Source: DASXHD01 sp038239005
GTDB taxonomy: Bacteria; Myxococcota_A; Polyangia; Polyangiales; Polyangiaceae
NCBI GenBank assembly: GCA_038239005.1
Contig: JBBSFE010000018.1
Span: forward strand, 1-64,000
Reading direction: 5' to 3'
Length of the DNA: 64,000 bases
The notes beneath the pieces were generated by a model. That model searched no databases. It had not been told where the DNA came from and saw only the letters and a program-made list of their open reading frames with translations. Both the position numbers and the translations under genes were made by a program. Shown here piece after piece: positions 48,969 through 59,578 of this stretch (within the stretch, counting starts at the first letter, position 1; each line of letters begins with the position of its first letter).

Positions 48969-51698
48969 ATGTTGAATCGGGGCGACAAGCTCGCGCATTA
49001 CACGATCGAGTCGCTCCTGGGTTCCGGCGGGATGGGAGCGGTGTACCTCGCGGTCGACTCGCGTCTACATCGTCGCGTCGCGCTCAAAGTCATTTTGGAC
49101 TCGGACAAACCCGAGGAGCTCACCGAGCAAGCGGCGCGACTCTTGCGTGAAGCGCGGTCGGCCGCGTCGCTCACGCACCCGAACGTGGTCGCCGTGTTCG
49201 ACGTCGGCGAGATCGACGGGCGCGTGTACCTCGCGATGGAGTACGTCGTCGGCAAAACCGTCCGCGACTTGATGCGCGATCAGGACATCTCGTGGCAGCG
49301 TCGTCTTCGCTGGCTCGTCGAGTGTGCACGCGCGCTTGCTGCTGCACATCGTGATGGCCTCGTTCACCGAGACATCAAACCCGAGAACGTGATGGTCCGC
49401 GACGACGGGCTCGTGAAGGTTCTCGACTTCGGCATCGCACGCCGCACGACCGCTCCCGTCGACCCAACCGGAAAAACGGAGCACGCACGCATCGCGACGC
49501 TCACCGGCAAGGGTCTCATCACGGGCACGCCGATGTACATGGCGCCCGAGCAGCTCAAAGGCGGCGACCCAGACACGCGCACCGATCAGTTTTCGTGGGG
49601 GGTGATGAGCTACGAAGTGCTCGCAGGCGAGCGGCCGTGGCCCGAGAAGAGCGATTTGCTCGCGTCGGTCGCTACGATCCTCACGGAAGATCCGAAATCG
49701 CTGCGCAAGCATGCGCCGGAAATTCCGCCAGCCGTCGAAGCTGCGATCGCACGAACGCTCGCGCGCAATCCGGACGATCGCTTCGAGTCGATGGATGAAA
49801 TCGCCGAGATGCTCGAGCCGCTCGCGGTGCGAAGTGGGCCCGCGCTCGAGTCATCGGGCCGCTCGACGGCGCGCGCCGGTCGCGCATCGGGCCGCGAGCT
49901 CCCGCGCGACGACGGGAAAAAAGAAATCGAGACGGGCGCCAAGTCGACGAAGCAGGTGATGGTGACGGCGAAGTCGCCCGAACATCCGCTCGCGCCACCA
50001 CCTCAAGTCAAACGCGAGCGCCGCCGCTGGCCGTTCCTCGCGGGCGCCGCCGTTGCGCTCGTCGCATCAGGTGTATATTACAAGTATTATCGGAAGCCGC
50101 CGACGATTGGGGTTCCGATCAACGGGACGTCGAGCGTGCCGAGCACGGTGACCTCGGTGGGCACGCCGCCCATCACGGAAAATGCCGAGGCACTCGCTGC
50201 CTTTCAAGAAGGTGTGCAGCAATGGCGCGATGGCTCTGCGCGTCGCAGTCGAGCGAGCCTCGAACGCGCCGCCGCCCTCGACCCGGGGTTCGCCGCAGCG
50301 CATCTCGAGATCGCGGTGCAAATGCTCATCGCTCACGATCCGCCGTCGAGCGCGCAAGAGCGGTATCAGAAGGCGTATTCGCATCGTGACCGCCTCTCGC
50401 CGCGTGATCGCGCCGTGCTCACCGCGATCGACCCGCTCGTGCGCCCCTCGGCGGATCTCGCGGCCGCGGAGGCGAAGCTCGAGGTAGGTGCTTCGCAATT
50501 CAAGAAGGAGCCCGTGTTCGAGCTCTTGCTCGGGTATGCGCGCGAGTCGCGGCAGGACTACGAGCAAGCGCGCACCGACTACGAGCGCGCGGTGCTCCGC
50601 GACGGCGCATTCATGCCAGCGCTTCTCGCGAAGGGTCACGCGCTCTTCATGCTCGGCAACACGGAGATGGCGCTCGACTCGTACGGCAAATGCGTGAAGG
50701 CGTCGTCGGCGGCGGCCATTTGTCTCGAGCAGCGGATCTTGCTGCAGCGTGATCGCGGCGATTGCGACGCGATGGAGCAAGACGCACGCTCGTGGCAAAG
50801 CGTCGAGCCCGACGCGCCCGAGCCGAGCTACTACGTTGCCGCGGCGCTCATGGCGCGCGGCGCGCCGATTCAAAGCGTCGAGATCGCGCTTCGTCACCAG
50901 TGGGATGCCATGCCCAAAGACGAACGCGGCGCAGGTGAAGCCGAAGACCGCGCCAACCTCGCGCTCGCTCAAGGCGATTTCCCCGGCGCCGAACGCGCGA
51001 CGCTCGATTGGGACGTCGCACGCGTGAAACAAGAAGTGCTCCTCCATTCGGGCCCGCAGCAGCAGCTCGCGTTCATCGCGTACGAAACGGGCGACGTGCA
51101 AAAAGCCGCCCGCATCGCCGACGCATTTTTGAAAATCATCCCAGCGCTCACGCCAAGCCCGATGCGCAGCGACCCAACGACGTGGACGCTCGAGTACATG
51201 TTCCGCACCGGCCGCATCTCGAAGGGCGACCTCGAAGAGAAGCGCAAGTCATGGCTCAAGGAACGCGAAGCGAATCGCACGCAGCAAGAGAACCAACGCC
51301 TCGCGCCGTTCCGCTGGGCGCAGCTCTATGCAGGCTTCGCCGAAAACATCGATGAGGCGCGTGAAGCGCTCACCGCACTCCCCGACTTCTTGCCGCTCCC
51401 GCCCGACTCGCGTCGCCCGGCCGCATTCGACGCCGAGCTCGGCAAGACGTACGCGCTCGCCGGCAAGTTCGACGAAGCGTTGCCACCGCTCCGCAAAGTC
51501 ACGAGCGAATGCATCACGCTCGGCTCGCCGATCCCGCAAACGCGCAGCTTCTATTTCCTAGGCATGGCGCTCGAAGGCAAAGGCGACGTCGAAGGCGCAC
51601 GCAAGGCGTACCAAACCGTGGTCGACCGCTGGGGCAGCGCCAAACCGAAGAGCCGCACCGCCGAAGAGGCGAGGAAGCGCCTCAAAGTTCTGGAGTGA
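48969..51698 (+). CDS. Ser/Thr protein kinase with periplasmic TPR region
   Basis: A 909-residue receptor-like kinase. Residues 10-285 are a complete Hanks domain (GSGGMGAVY, Lys40, HRDIKPEN 133-140, DFG 153-155, TPMYMAPEQL). A basic linker leads to a single membrane helix (about 356-372), and residues 390-909 are TPR-like helical repeats (AAHLEIAVQML, FELLLGYARESRQDYEQARTDYERAV, AYALAGKFDEALPPLRKV). The TPR part is outside the membrane by the positive-inside rule. Divergent from the FHA-GGDEF gene, with 66 bases between the starts. Confidence 0.93.
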   Translation: MLNRGDKLAHYTIESLLGSGGMGAVYLAVDSRLHRRVALKVILDSDKPEELTEQAARLLREARSAASLTHPNVVAVFDVGEIDGRVYLAMEYVVGKTVRDLMRDQDISWQRRLRWLVECARALAAAHRDGLVHRDIKPENVMVRDDGLVKVLDFGIARRTTAPVDPTGKTEHARIATLTGKGLITGTPMYMAPEQLKGGDPDTRTDQFSWGVMSYEVLAGERPWPEKSDLLASVATILTEDPKSLRKHAPEIPPAVEAAIARTLARNPDDRFESMDEIAEMLEPLAVRSGPALESSGRSTARAGRASGRELPRDDGKKEIETGAKSTKQVMVTAKSPEHPLAPPPQVKRERRRWPFLAGAAVALVASGVYYKYYRKPPTIGVPINGTSSVPSTVTSVGTPPITENAEALAAFQEGVQQWRDGSARRSRASLERAAALDPGFAAAHLEIAVQMLIAHDPPSSAQERYQKAYSHRDRLSPRDRAVLTAIDPLVRPSADLAAAEAKLEVGASQFKKEPVFELLLGYARESRQDYEQARTDYERAVLRDGAFMPALLAKGHALFMLGNTEMALDSYGKCVKASSAAAICLEQRILLQRDRGDCDAMEQDARSWQSVEPDAPEPSYYVAAALMARGAPIQSVEIALRHQWDAMPKDERGAGEAEDRANLALAQGDFPGAERATLDWDVARVKQEVLLHSGPQQQLAFIAYETGDVQKAARIADAFLKIIPALTPSPMRSDPTTWTLEYMFRTGRISKGDLEEKRKSWLKEREANRTQQENQRLAPFRWAQLYAGFAENIDEAREALTALPDFLPLPPDSRRPAAFDAELGKTYALAGKFDEALPPLRKVTSECITLGSPIPQTRSFYFLGMALEGKGDVEGARKAYQTVVDRWGSAKPKSRTAEEARKRLKVLE

Positions 51699-51818
51699 TC
51701 AGCGGTGGTGGCGATGCACGTCGACTTCGACGACGGTGTGCCGCGTCCTTCCGCTAAAGGAGCAGCCGGTGACGGCGACGAGGAGGAGCGCAAACACGAG
51801 CTTCGCTTTCGTACTCAT
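51699..51818 (-). CDS. Very small lipoprotein
   Basis: A 39-residue product: hydrophobic signal KLVFALLLVAVTGC with a good lipobox (VTGC, Cys21), then only 18 basic residues ending HRHHR. The stop abuts the convergent kinase stop with no gap. No strong ribosome site. The lipobox argues for a real gene, but there is no homologue I recognise. Confidence 0.5.
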   Translation of the reverse strand: MSTKAKLVFALLLVAVTGCSFSGRTRHTVVEVDVHRHHR

Positions 51819-51895
51819 GACGTTCCCCAAAGCAGCGCGCGTGCCAATGATGTGACCGTGCGTATTTCTCGGGTTTGCTCGTCGGCACGACTCAC

Positions 51896-53578
51896 ATGCC
51901 ACGTGACACTTTGGGCGCGCGCGTCCCGATGGCTCAGCCGACGCATCCGAACGGTCCCGTTTGGTGGCAAGATACGTCGGAGGGCCGTGATGCGATGGAT
52001 CTAGCGCGCGCGTTTCCGGGGTTTGATCCCGACCGCATCGTGTTTCGAGAAGATGGGCTGCTCGTCGTCGACAAACCGGCGGGGGTGTCGTCGCAATCGG
52101 CGGACCCGGAGGTGTCCGATGATTTGCCCGCGCGGCTACGCGGGCTCACCGAATATCTCGGAACCCATCAGCGCCTCGACGCCGAGACGTCTGGGCTCGT
52201 CGTGTTCACGACGGAGCGTGAAGCGAATGCCGTCATTGCCGAGCAGCTCGAGAAGCGGCTCGCGAAGAAGACGTACATCGCGTGCGTGACGGGGTGGCGT
52301 CATCGCGGCGAGCTCGTCATGCGCGACGCGATCGACGGGAAAAATGCCGTGACGCGCGCGCGTGCGATCGAGCGGCGTGAAGATCGCGCGCTGCTCGAGA
52401 TCGATCTCGAGACGGGTCGAACGCACCAAGCGCGCATTCACCTGTCTCGTGCGGGCTCGCCGGTCGCGGGCGATGCGCTCTATGGAGGAGCGCCGGCCCC
52501 GCGACTCATGCTCCACGCCGCGGGTCTCGAAATTCGCTCCCCACGCGGGAGGACCCTGCGGTTGCGCGCGCCGCTCCCGCCCGAGATGCGCGCGTGGATC
52601 GAAGCGCCCGATCGAAATGTCTTCACGGATGATGCCGCGCTCCACGGTGCGCTCGCGCGCGCGTTCGAGCGACGCTGGGGTTTGCTCCGCGCGATGCCCG
52701 AAGCGCGCACGACGACGGTGATGCGGCTCGCGCACGAAGACGGCGATGCGCTGCCCGGCCTCGCGATCGACTATTACGCCGGGCACGCCGTCGCGATTTT
52801 CTCGGGTGATGCGGCGCTTGCCGAGCGCGATCGCATCGTCAGCGCGATCGCATCGTTCGGCTTCGACTCGGTAATCCCCAAGCTGCGACCGAAGCACTCC
52901 GGCGGCCCGCGCGAATCGGCACCGCATGCGTCCGCGCCGCCCCTTGTCGTGCACGAAGAGGGGGCGCCCTTTTTCGTGCGCCTCGACGAAGGCCTCGCCA
53001 CCGGTCTCTACGCCGACCAACGAAAGAACCGCCGTCGCGTGCGCGCTGCGTCATCGGGCAAGCGCGTGCTCAACTTGTTTTCGTACACGTGCGCGTTCAG
53101 CGTCGTCGCGGCGCTCGGCGGCGCAACGCGAACCGTGAGCGTCGATGCATCGGCCGTATCGCTCGAACGCGGTCGCGAGAACATGATCGGCGCGGGCATC
53201 GATCCGAACGCGCACGACTTCGTCGTGATGGACGCCGCCGCGTACCTCGAGCGCACCGCACGAAAAGGGGAGACGTTCGATCTCGTCATTCTCGACCCTC
53301 CGAGCTTTGGAACGTCGGGCAAAAAAACGTTTTCGATCGCATCCGATCTCACCAAGCTCTGCGCGCTCGCCATGAGCGTTCTCTCGCCCCGCGGCGAAAT
53401 GCTCGCGTCTATCAACCACCGAAAAACGTCGCAATCGCAGTTTCGTCACGCTGTCGCCCGGGCGGCCGAGTCGGCGAAACGCAGCCTAAAACCGCGGGAT
53501 ATCGCGCCGCCGCTCGATTTCCCCGCTGCGATCGGCGGCGAGCCCCACCTCAAAGCCGTGTGGGTTTCGCAAGTGTAA
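51896..53578 (+). CDS. RluA-type pseudouridine synthase fused to RlmI-like methyltransferase
   Basis: A fusion of about 560 residues. Residues 50-235 are an RluA-family pseudouridine synthase: FREDGLLVVDKPAGV, the catalytic motif HQRLDAETSGL (Asp95) and LETGRTHQARIHLS. Residues 260-560 are an RlmI/RlmK-like rRNA methyltransferase: LPGLAIDYY, GLYADQRKNRRRVR, LNLFSYTCAFSV (SAM site) and VILDPPSF. The methyltransferase lacks the PUA domain normally found before it, its place being taken by the synthase. The protein is probably an rRNA-modifying bifunctional enzyme. The start could be TTG 51875, ATG 51896 or ATG 51929. Confidence 0.9.
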   Translation: MPRDTLGARVPMAQPTHPNGPVWWQDTSEGRDAMDLARAFPGFDPDRIVFREDGLLVVDKPAGVSSQSADPEVSDDLPARLRGLTEYLGTHQRLDAETSGLVVFTTEREANAVIAEQLEKRLAKKTYIACVTGWRHRGELVMRDAIDGKNAVTRARAIERREDRALLEIDLETGRTHQARIHLSRAGSPVAGDALYGGAPAPRLMLHAAGLEIRSPRGRTLRLRAPLPPEMRAWIEAPDRNVFTDDAALHGALARAFERRWGLLRAMPEARTTTVMRLAHEDGDALPGLAIDYYAGHAVAIFSGDAALAERDRIVSAIASFGFDSVIPKLRPKHSGGPRESAPHASAPPLVVHEEGAPFFVRLDEGLATGLYADQRKNRRRVRAASSGKRVLNLFSYTCAFSVVAALGGATRTVSVDASAVSLERGRENMIGAGIDPNAHDFVVMDAAAYLERTARKGETFDLVILDPPSFGTSGKKTFSIASDLTKLCALAMSVLSPRGEMLASINHRKTSQSQFRHAVARAAESAKRSLKPRDIAPPLDFPAAIGGEPHLKAVWVSQV

Positions 53579-53623
53579 GGTCGCGCCAGCCCGCGCGTTC
53601 TCCATTCACTCAGGAGGACGCAC

Positions 53624-54583
53624 ATGGGCATTCGAATTGAGCGTGCCGACGGCACGCGAACTGACTCTTGCTGGGAAGTGCGGCGTCGCCGCATGTTCCC
53701 AATTGTCATCGGCGCTGTTTTCACGACCTTGGTCATCTCCGGATGCGGAGGCTCCGCCGAATACGCAGCCAAGTCGACCTACGCCGGTTCCGGCGGTAGC
53801 GGCGCCAGCTACGTGACGGCCGATGCTCCCGCGGCGATGGAGTCGCAGTCCTACACACGCGGCGGCGGCACGAGCGCCAACGACACGCGCCACGAAGCGG
53901 TCAACCCGACGACGCCGACCGAGCGCCCCGGCCTCGGCACTGGATGGGGCGAGTCACGCACGTCGCACGTGCACGAAGTCGCGTTCGAGCGCGATGGCAG
54001 CTCACCGTTCGCGAGCGGCACCCTTCACTACAACGACGTTCACGGCGTCGAAGCGCTCGCCTCGTATCACCAAGCCGTCGCCGGTGGTTTCTTCCACGAC
54101 GTCGCCGAAGCGGGTGGCGCGATCACGGTTTCGATCGTCGGCCAGAACGGCTCCGCGCTCGACGCGCTCAAGATGGGCGATCGCACGTACGTCATCGGCC
54201 ACGAAGGCGAGCGCTACTCGATCGTTCTCACGAACCACACCAACCATCGCTTCGAATCGATCGCAACGGTCGATGGCCTCGACGTCGTCAACGGCCGTCC
54301 GGCCTCGATCGACAATCGCGGTTACATCCTCGCACCGTTCGCGCGCCTCGAGATCGACGGCTTCCGCCAGACGAGCGATGCCGTCGCAGCCTTCCGCTTC
54401 TCGCGCGTGTCCGAATCGTACGCCGCCCAAACCAGCGGTGACCGCAACGTCGGCGTCATCGGCGTCGCATTCTTTGCCGAGCGGGGCGACTCGTTCAGCC
54501 CCTGGTCGTTCGACGAGCTCCGCGCGCGCGACACGGCGAATCCGTTCCCCGTCGACGCTCGTTTCGCCCGCCCGCCGCACTGA
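53624..54583 (+). CDS. Lipoprotein of unknown function
   Basis: A 319-residue predicted lipoprotein. A strong AGGAGG site 7 bases before ATG 53624 confirms the start. The N-terminus is basic (about 23 residues) before the hydrophobic core, with lipobox near ISGC (Cys41), which is late for a signal peptide. A Gly/Ser-rich linker is followed by a beta-rich domain (about 130-310) with SIVLTNHTNHRFESIATVDGLDV. No family recognised. Confidence 0.75.
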   Translation: MGIRIERADGTRTDSCWEVRRRRMFPIVIGAVFTTLVISGCGGSAEYAAKSTYAGSGGSGASYVTADAPAAMESQSYTRGGGTSANDTRHEAVNPTTPTERPGLGTGWGESRTSHVHEVAFERDGSSPFASGTLHYNDVHGVEALASYHQAVAGGFFHDVAEAGGAITVSIVGQNGSALDALKMGDRTYVIGHEGERYSIVLTNHTNHRFESIATVDGLDVVNGRPASIDNRGYILAPFARLEIDGFRQTSDAVAAFRFSRVSESYAAQTSGDRNVGVIGVAFFAERGDSFSPWSFDELRARDTANPFPVDARFARPPH

Positions 54584-54600
54584 GCTGATATGCTCTCGAG

Positions 54601-55536
54601 GTGCGCTACGCCGCCCTCCTCGTGATCCCCGCAGCGTTCGCATGGGCGTGTGGCGGGGACGATTCGACCGTGCCCGACGCATCCCCCGATGTCACCGTCG
54701 ACAACGAGGTGCCCGACGTCGTGGATGCGGCGGTCGATGTGTATGTCGATGCGCCGCCCGAACGCGCGATCTGGGTTTCCACGACGACGACGCTCTTCAA
54801 GTTCGATCCCGTGACGCGCGTGCTCACGCGCGTCGCTGATTTCGATTGCTCCGATGAGCCCATGATCGATCTCGCGATGAACGCGAAAGAAGAGCTCTTC
54901 GGCATCACGAGCGAATCGGTGATGCGCATCGACAAGACCACCGGCGTCTGCACGCCCATCGCTCGCGGCGCGCTCAACTTGCCGTACGCCACGGGTTTCG
55001 TTCCCGCCGAAAATCTCGAGGCCGGCGTCGAGACTTGGTTCGGTTACAAATACGCGACCTACAGCAGCATCGATCCCGATTCGGGCGCGCTCACGTTCGC
55101 GGGTGCGCTCGGCGGAAAAGCCGGAAACTTCCAAGCCTCCGGCGACATGGTCTCGCTTTCCGGCGGCAAGACGTACCTCACCGGTTTCGATTTCGATCCG
55201 CAAGCCGGCGACGGCATCCTCGAGCTCGATCCAGCGACGGGCGCGTCCACCGTTCTCGACGGCGTCACCGGCATCACGTCGCTTGCCGGACTCGCGCAGT
55301 GGCAGGGCATTCTCTACGCCTTCTCGGAGACCGGCAGCATCTTCCGCGTGAAGATCATCGCGGAAGCCGGCGTCACGGTTCAACCGCTCGGCATCATCTA
55401 CGACTTCGGCGACGCCGGCTCAGACGCCGACGCAGACCCATCCGACGCCGCTTCCGACGCACCCATCGAAGCCGCGCCGCCGCTCAAGCTCTCGTTCCGG
55501 GGCGCCGCCGTCACGACGCGCGCGCCCACGCAGTAG
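54601..55536 (+). CDS. Lipoprotein with propeller-like repeats
   Basis: A 311-residue predicted lipoprotein starting with GTG 54601, with lipobox FAWAC (Cys17), an Asp/Val-rich linker and repeated units of the type LFKFDPVTR, VMRIDKTTG, SIDPDSGAL, ILELDPATGAS, which suggest a beta-propeller of the kind seen in surface-exposed lipoproteins. An Asp/Ala-rich segment lies near the C-terminus. Seventeen bases after the previous lipoprotein; probably the same transcript. Confidence 0.72.
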   Translation: MRYAALLVIPAAFAWACGGDDSTVPDASPDVTVDNEVPDVVDAAVDVYVDAPPERAIWVSTTTTLFKFDPVTRVLTRVADFDCSDEPMIDLAMNAKEELFGITSESVMRIDKTTGVCTPIARGALNLPYATGFVPAENLEAGVETWFGYKYATYSSIDPDSGALTFAGALGGKAGNFQASGDMVSLSGGKTYLTGFDFDPQAGDGILELDPATGASTVLDGVTGITSLAGLAQWQGILYAFSETGSIFRVKIIAEAGVTVQPLGIIYDFGDAGSDADADPSDAASDAPIEAAPPLKLSFRGAAVTTRAPTQ

Positions 55537-55547
55537 AGCTCCTCTAC

Positions 55548-56858
55548 TTACTCCTTCAGATAAACCGACGCGCCCCATTGGTGCTCGTGGCCGGCGCCGT
55601 CTTTGCTGTCGAGGGCGTAGGGCACCCACGTGCTGTTCGGTTTTTTGGCGAGCGTGATGGTGAGATCTGCGGTTTGCAAATTGTTCATCGTGGTCTTGTC
55701 GAGCGAGAGCGTGAGGTTATTGCTGCCCGCGCCGTAGTGGCTGCCCATGTCGACGACGCTGAGGGTCCAGTCGGCCATGGTGCCGTCGGCGAAACCTTGG
55801 ACTTGGATCGTGGTGCTCTCGCCAACGGCGAGATAAATCGATTGCTTGCCAGTCTCGACGGCGGCGTTGAAATAAGGATGATCGCTCGGCGCGATGACGC
55901 ACGGATCATGACCGGCAAGTGCGCTCACGTTCGACCAGCCGCGCTGCACCGTGTACGGCGCGCCGCCGTCGTACGAGACGGTCGTCATGATGTCGAAAAC
56001 GCCGCCCCACGGGTGGTCGCAGAGATCGCCGACTTCGTCGCCGTAGTAGTTCCACGAGATGTCCTGCATCACGAACCCGCGGAGCTTGCCCGGTTGCGCG
56101 TCGGTGGCGGCTTCGATGAGCTCGTGGCTCGCGGCCTGCGTGAGGAACGTCTCGCCGTAGTTGCATCGCGGCTCGACGGCGTATGACGTTTCTTGTGTGC
56201 CGGCGTCGCCGGGCATCGTGAGCGTTGCCGAGTAGTGGTACGCGCCGAACGAGTTACAGCTCTTGTCGCTGTCGAAGGTGATGTTGGTGCCGCTCGGGAA
56301 GAACAGCATGTAGATGGTTTGGTCGTCGGGCGCGGGGAGCGCGCCGCTCGTGACGTGCGATTGAATGAATGACACGACCGTCGAGCCTTTGCCGTCGTCG
56401 GTGTCGACGAGGTTCGCGGGCGCGGTTTCGCTCAGCACGACGTGACCGCCATTCGACCCAGGGCCGATGCACGGACCTTTCGGGAGCTCGCAGTATTCGG
56501 CGGTGGATGCCTTCCACCACGCCGTCGAGGTGATGGTGTCGTCGAAATCTTGAAGACGCGTGATGAGGTTCGAGTCGTCGCCCGCGAACGAGACGGTGAC
56601 GATCTTTGCGGACGTGAGCAAGTGCCCGCCGAGGTAATCGACGGTCGGATTGCGTGCGTACGGAGGCTCGGGCGCAACCCAGTTGTCGACGGGAACGTCG
56701 AGCCCGACATCGACGACGCTGGCATCGCTCGCGTCCGCTGACGCTTCGATCGCGGCGTGATCGACGCTTGCGTCCTCACCGCCATCGCTCTGATCGCCAC
56801 CGCCACCGCACGCGATTGCCGCACAGGGGAAGAGCACGAACCAATTCAGCGCGCGCAT
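55548..56858 (-). CDS. Lipoprotein with EXORDIUM/PHI-1-like domain
   Basis: A 436-residue lipoprotein (lipobox AIAC) with an Asp/Ala/Ser-rich linker and a domain at about 75-310 that resembles the phosphate-induced protein-1 (EXORDIUM) family, including the QAASHELIEAATDA motif. The motif looks like a metallopeptidase HExxE site, but catalysis by this family has not been shown. The C-terminal 120 residues form a second beta-rich region. The family is best known from plants and occurs in scattered bacteria. Convergent with the lipoprotein gene ending at 55536. Confidence 0.75.
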   Translation of the reverse strand: MRALNWFVLFPCAAIACGGGGDQSDGGEDASVDHAAIEASADASDASVVDVGLDVPVDNWVAPEPPYARNPTVDYLGGHLLTSAKIVTVSFAGDDSNLITRLQDFDDTITSTAWWKASTAEYCELPKGPCIGPGSNGGHVVLSETAPANLVDTDDGKGSTVVSFIQSHVTSGALPAPDDQTIYMLFFPSGTNITFDSDKSCNSFGAYHYSATLTMPGDAGTQETSYAVEPRCNYGETFLTQAASHELIEAATDAQPGKLRGFVMQDISWNYYGDEVGDLCDHPWGGVFDIMTTVSYDGGAPYTVQRGWSNVSALAGHDPCVIAPSDHPYFNAAVETGKQSIYLAVGESTTIQVQGFADGTMADWTLSVVDMGSHYGAGSNNLTLSLDKTTMNNLQTADLTITLAKKPNSTWVPYALDSKDGAGHEHQWGASVYLKE

Positions 56859-56897
56859 GAGCTGATTCTACGCCAATCCGTGATAGGAAAGCGCGCC

Positions 56898-58517
<1,620 letters not shown>

Positions 58518-58537
58518 ACGCCGCTCCTAAGCCGTGC

Positions 58538-58897
58538 TCAATCCGCTCCCGCGTCGGTCACGCAGGGTCCATAGCTCGAAGCTTTTGCGAGCGCGTATCC
58601 ACCGGGGCCGCACTGCGCGACGGGCTTGTTGGTTCCGTCGCATTGACACACGTTCTCCGTGGACGCACCGGCGCATGCCGAGTCGTCGGAGCAAATGCCC
58701 GTCGTTGCGGCGCAGTCGCCCACCGCGAAGAAGCACGACCCACCACCTGGGCACGTTGCGCCGGGCGTCGTGCACGTCACTGGGGCTGCCTCCGCTGCCG
58801 CGTCGGTCGACGCATCGTTCTGCCCGACGGGCGCGGTTGAACATGCGACGAGCGCCGCGAGTGTCAGGGTCGATGAAATCCTCAACGCTGCCGTCAT
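58538..58897 (-). CDS. Small Cys-rich lipoprotein
   Basis: A 119-residue predicted lipoprotein: lipobox ALVAC (Cys19), an Asp/Ala linker, and eight cysteines in a compact region (CTTPGATCPGGGSC, CAATTGICSDDSAC, NVCQC). Convergent with the ABC-F gene. It resembles small surface lipoproteins typical of this group; function unknown. Confidence 0.65.
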   Translation of the reverse strand: MTAALRISSTLTLAALVACSTAPVGQNDASTDAAAEAAPVTCTTPGATCPGGGSCFFAVGDCAATTGICSDDSACAGASTENVCQCDGTNKPVAQCGPGGYALAKASSYGPCVTDAGAD

Positions 58898-58957
58898 GCT
58901 TCGAGAGTGTACGGCCGTGTGTGGCGCCGGGCAACGCGGCGTGCTTCATTGCGGCCC

Positions 58958-59575
58958 ATGAAACTCTACAGCGTTCAGGCCTCCAACAACTGCCGCCGCG
59001 TGAATGCGACGATTCAGCACCTCGGCCTCGACGTCGAGATCATCGACCAACCGATGGATGGTTTGAAGAAGCCGGAGTACTTGGCGCTCAACCCCAACGG
59101 CAAAGTGCCGACGTTCATCGACGGCGACTTCGTGCTCTGGGAGAGTCGCTCGATCATGCAATACCTCGCGACGAAGAAGTCATCGAGCACGCTCTGGTCG
59201 AGTGATCCGAAGCAGCAGGCGCTCATCTCGCATTGGCAGTTTTGGGAGGCGGCGCATCTCTCGCGAGGAACGGGCGCCTATGCGTTCGAAAACCTCTTCA
59301 AGAAAATCTTCATGAAGAAGGAGCCCGATCCCGTCGCGCTCGCAGTCGGCGAAAAGGAGTGGCACACGTTTGCTCCCGTGCTCAATGCGCAGCTCGAGTC
59401 GCGTCCGTGGATCGTCGGCGCGGATCTCACGCTCGCGGATTTCAGCGTGGGCGCGTGCTTTAGCGTTGCCGAGCCGTCGGGGCTTCCGTGGGACCGCTAC
59501 CCGCACATCAAGGCGTGGTACGGGCGACTTGGAGAAATCCCCGCGTGGAAGAACACCGCGCCCAAGCTCGGGTGA
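58958..59575 (+). CDS. Glutathione S-transferase family protein
   Basis: A 205-residue GST: an N-terminal thioredoxin-like domain with SNNCRRVNATIQHLGLD and the cis-Pro segment NGKVPTFIDG, then ESRSIMQYLA binding glutathione, and an all-helical C-terminal domain (about 90-200: ADLTLADFSVGA). Substrate unknown. It converges with the flavin monooxygenase gene, whose restored stop lies 3 bases away. Confidence 0.92.
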   Translation: MKLYSVQASNNCRRVNATIQHLGLDVEIIDQPMDGLKKPEYLALNPNGKVPTFIDGDFVLWESRSIMQYLATKKSSSTLWSSDPKQQALISHWQFWEAAHLSRGTGAYAFENLFKKIFMKKEPDPVALAVGEKEWHTFAPVLNAQLESRPWIVGADLTLADFSVGACFSVAEPSGLPWDRYPHIKAWYGRLGEIPAWKNTAPKLG

Positions 59576-59578
59576 TGC

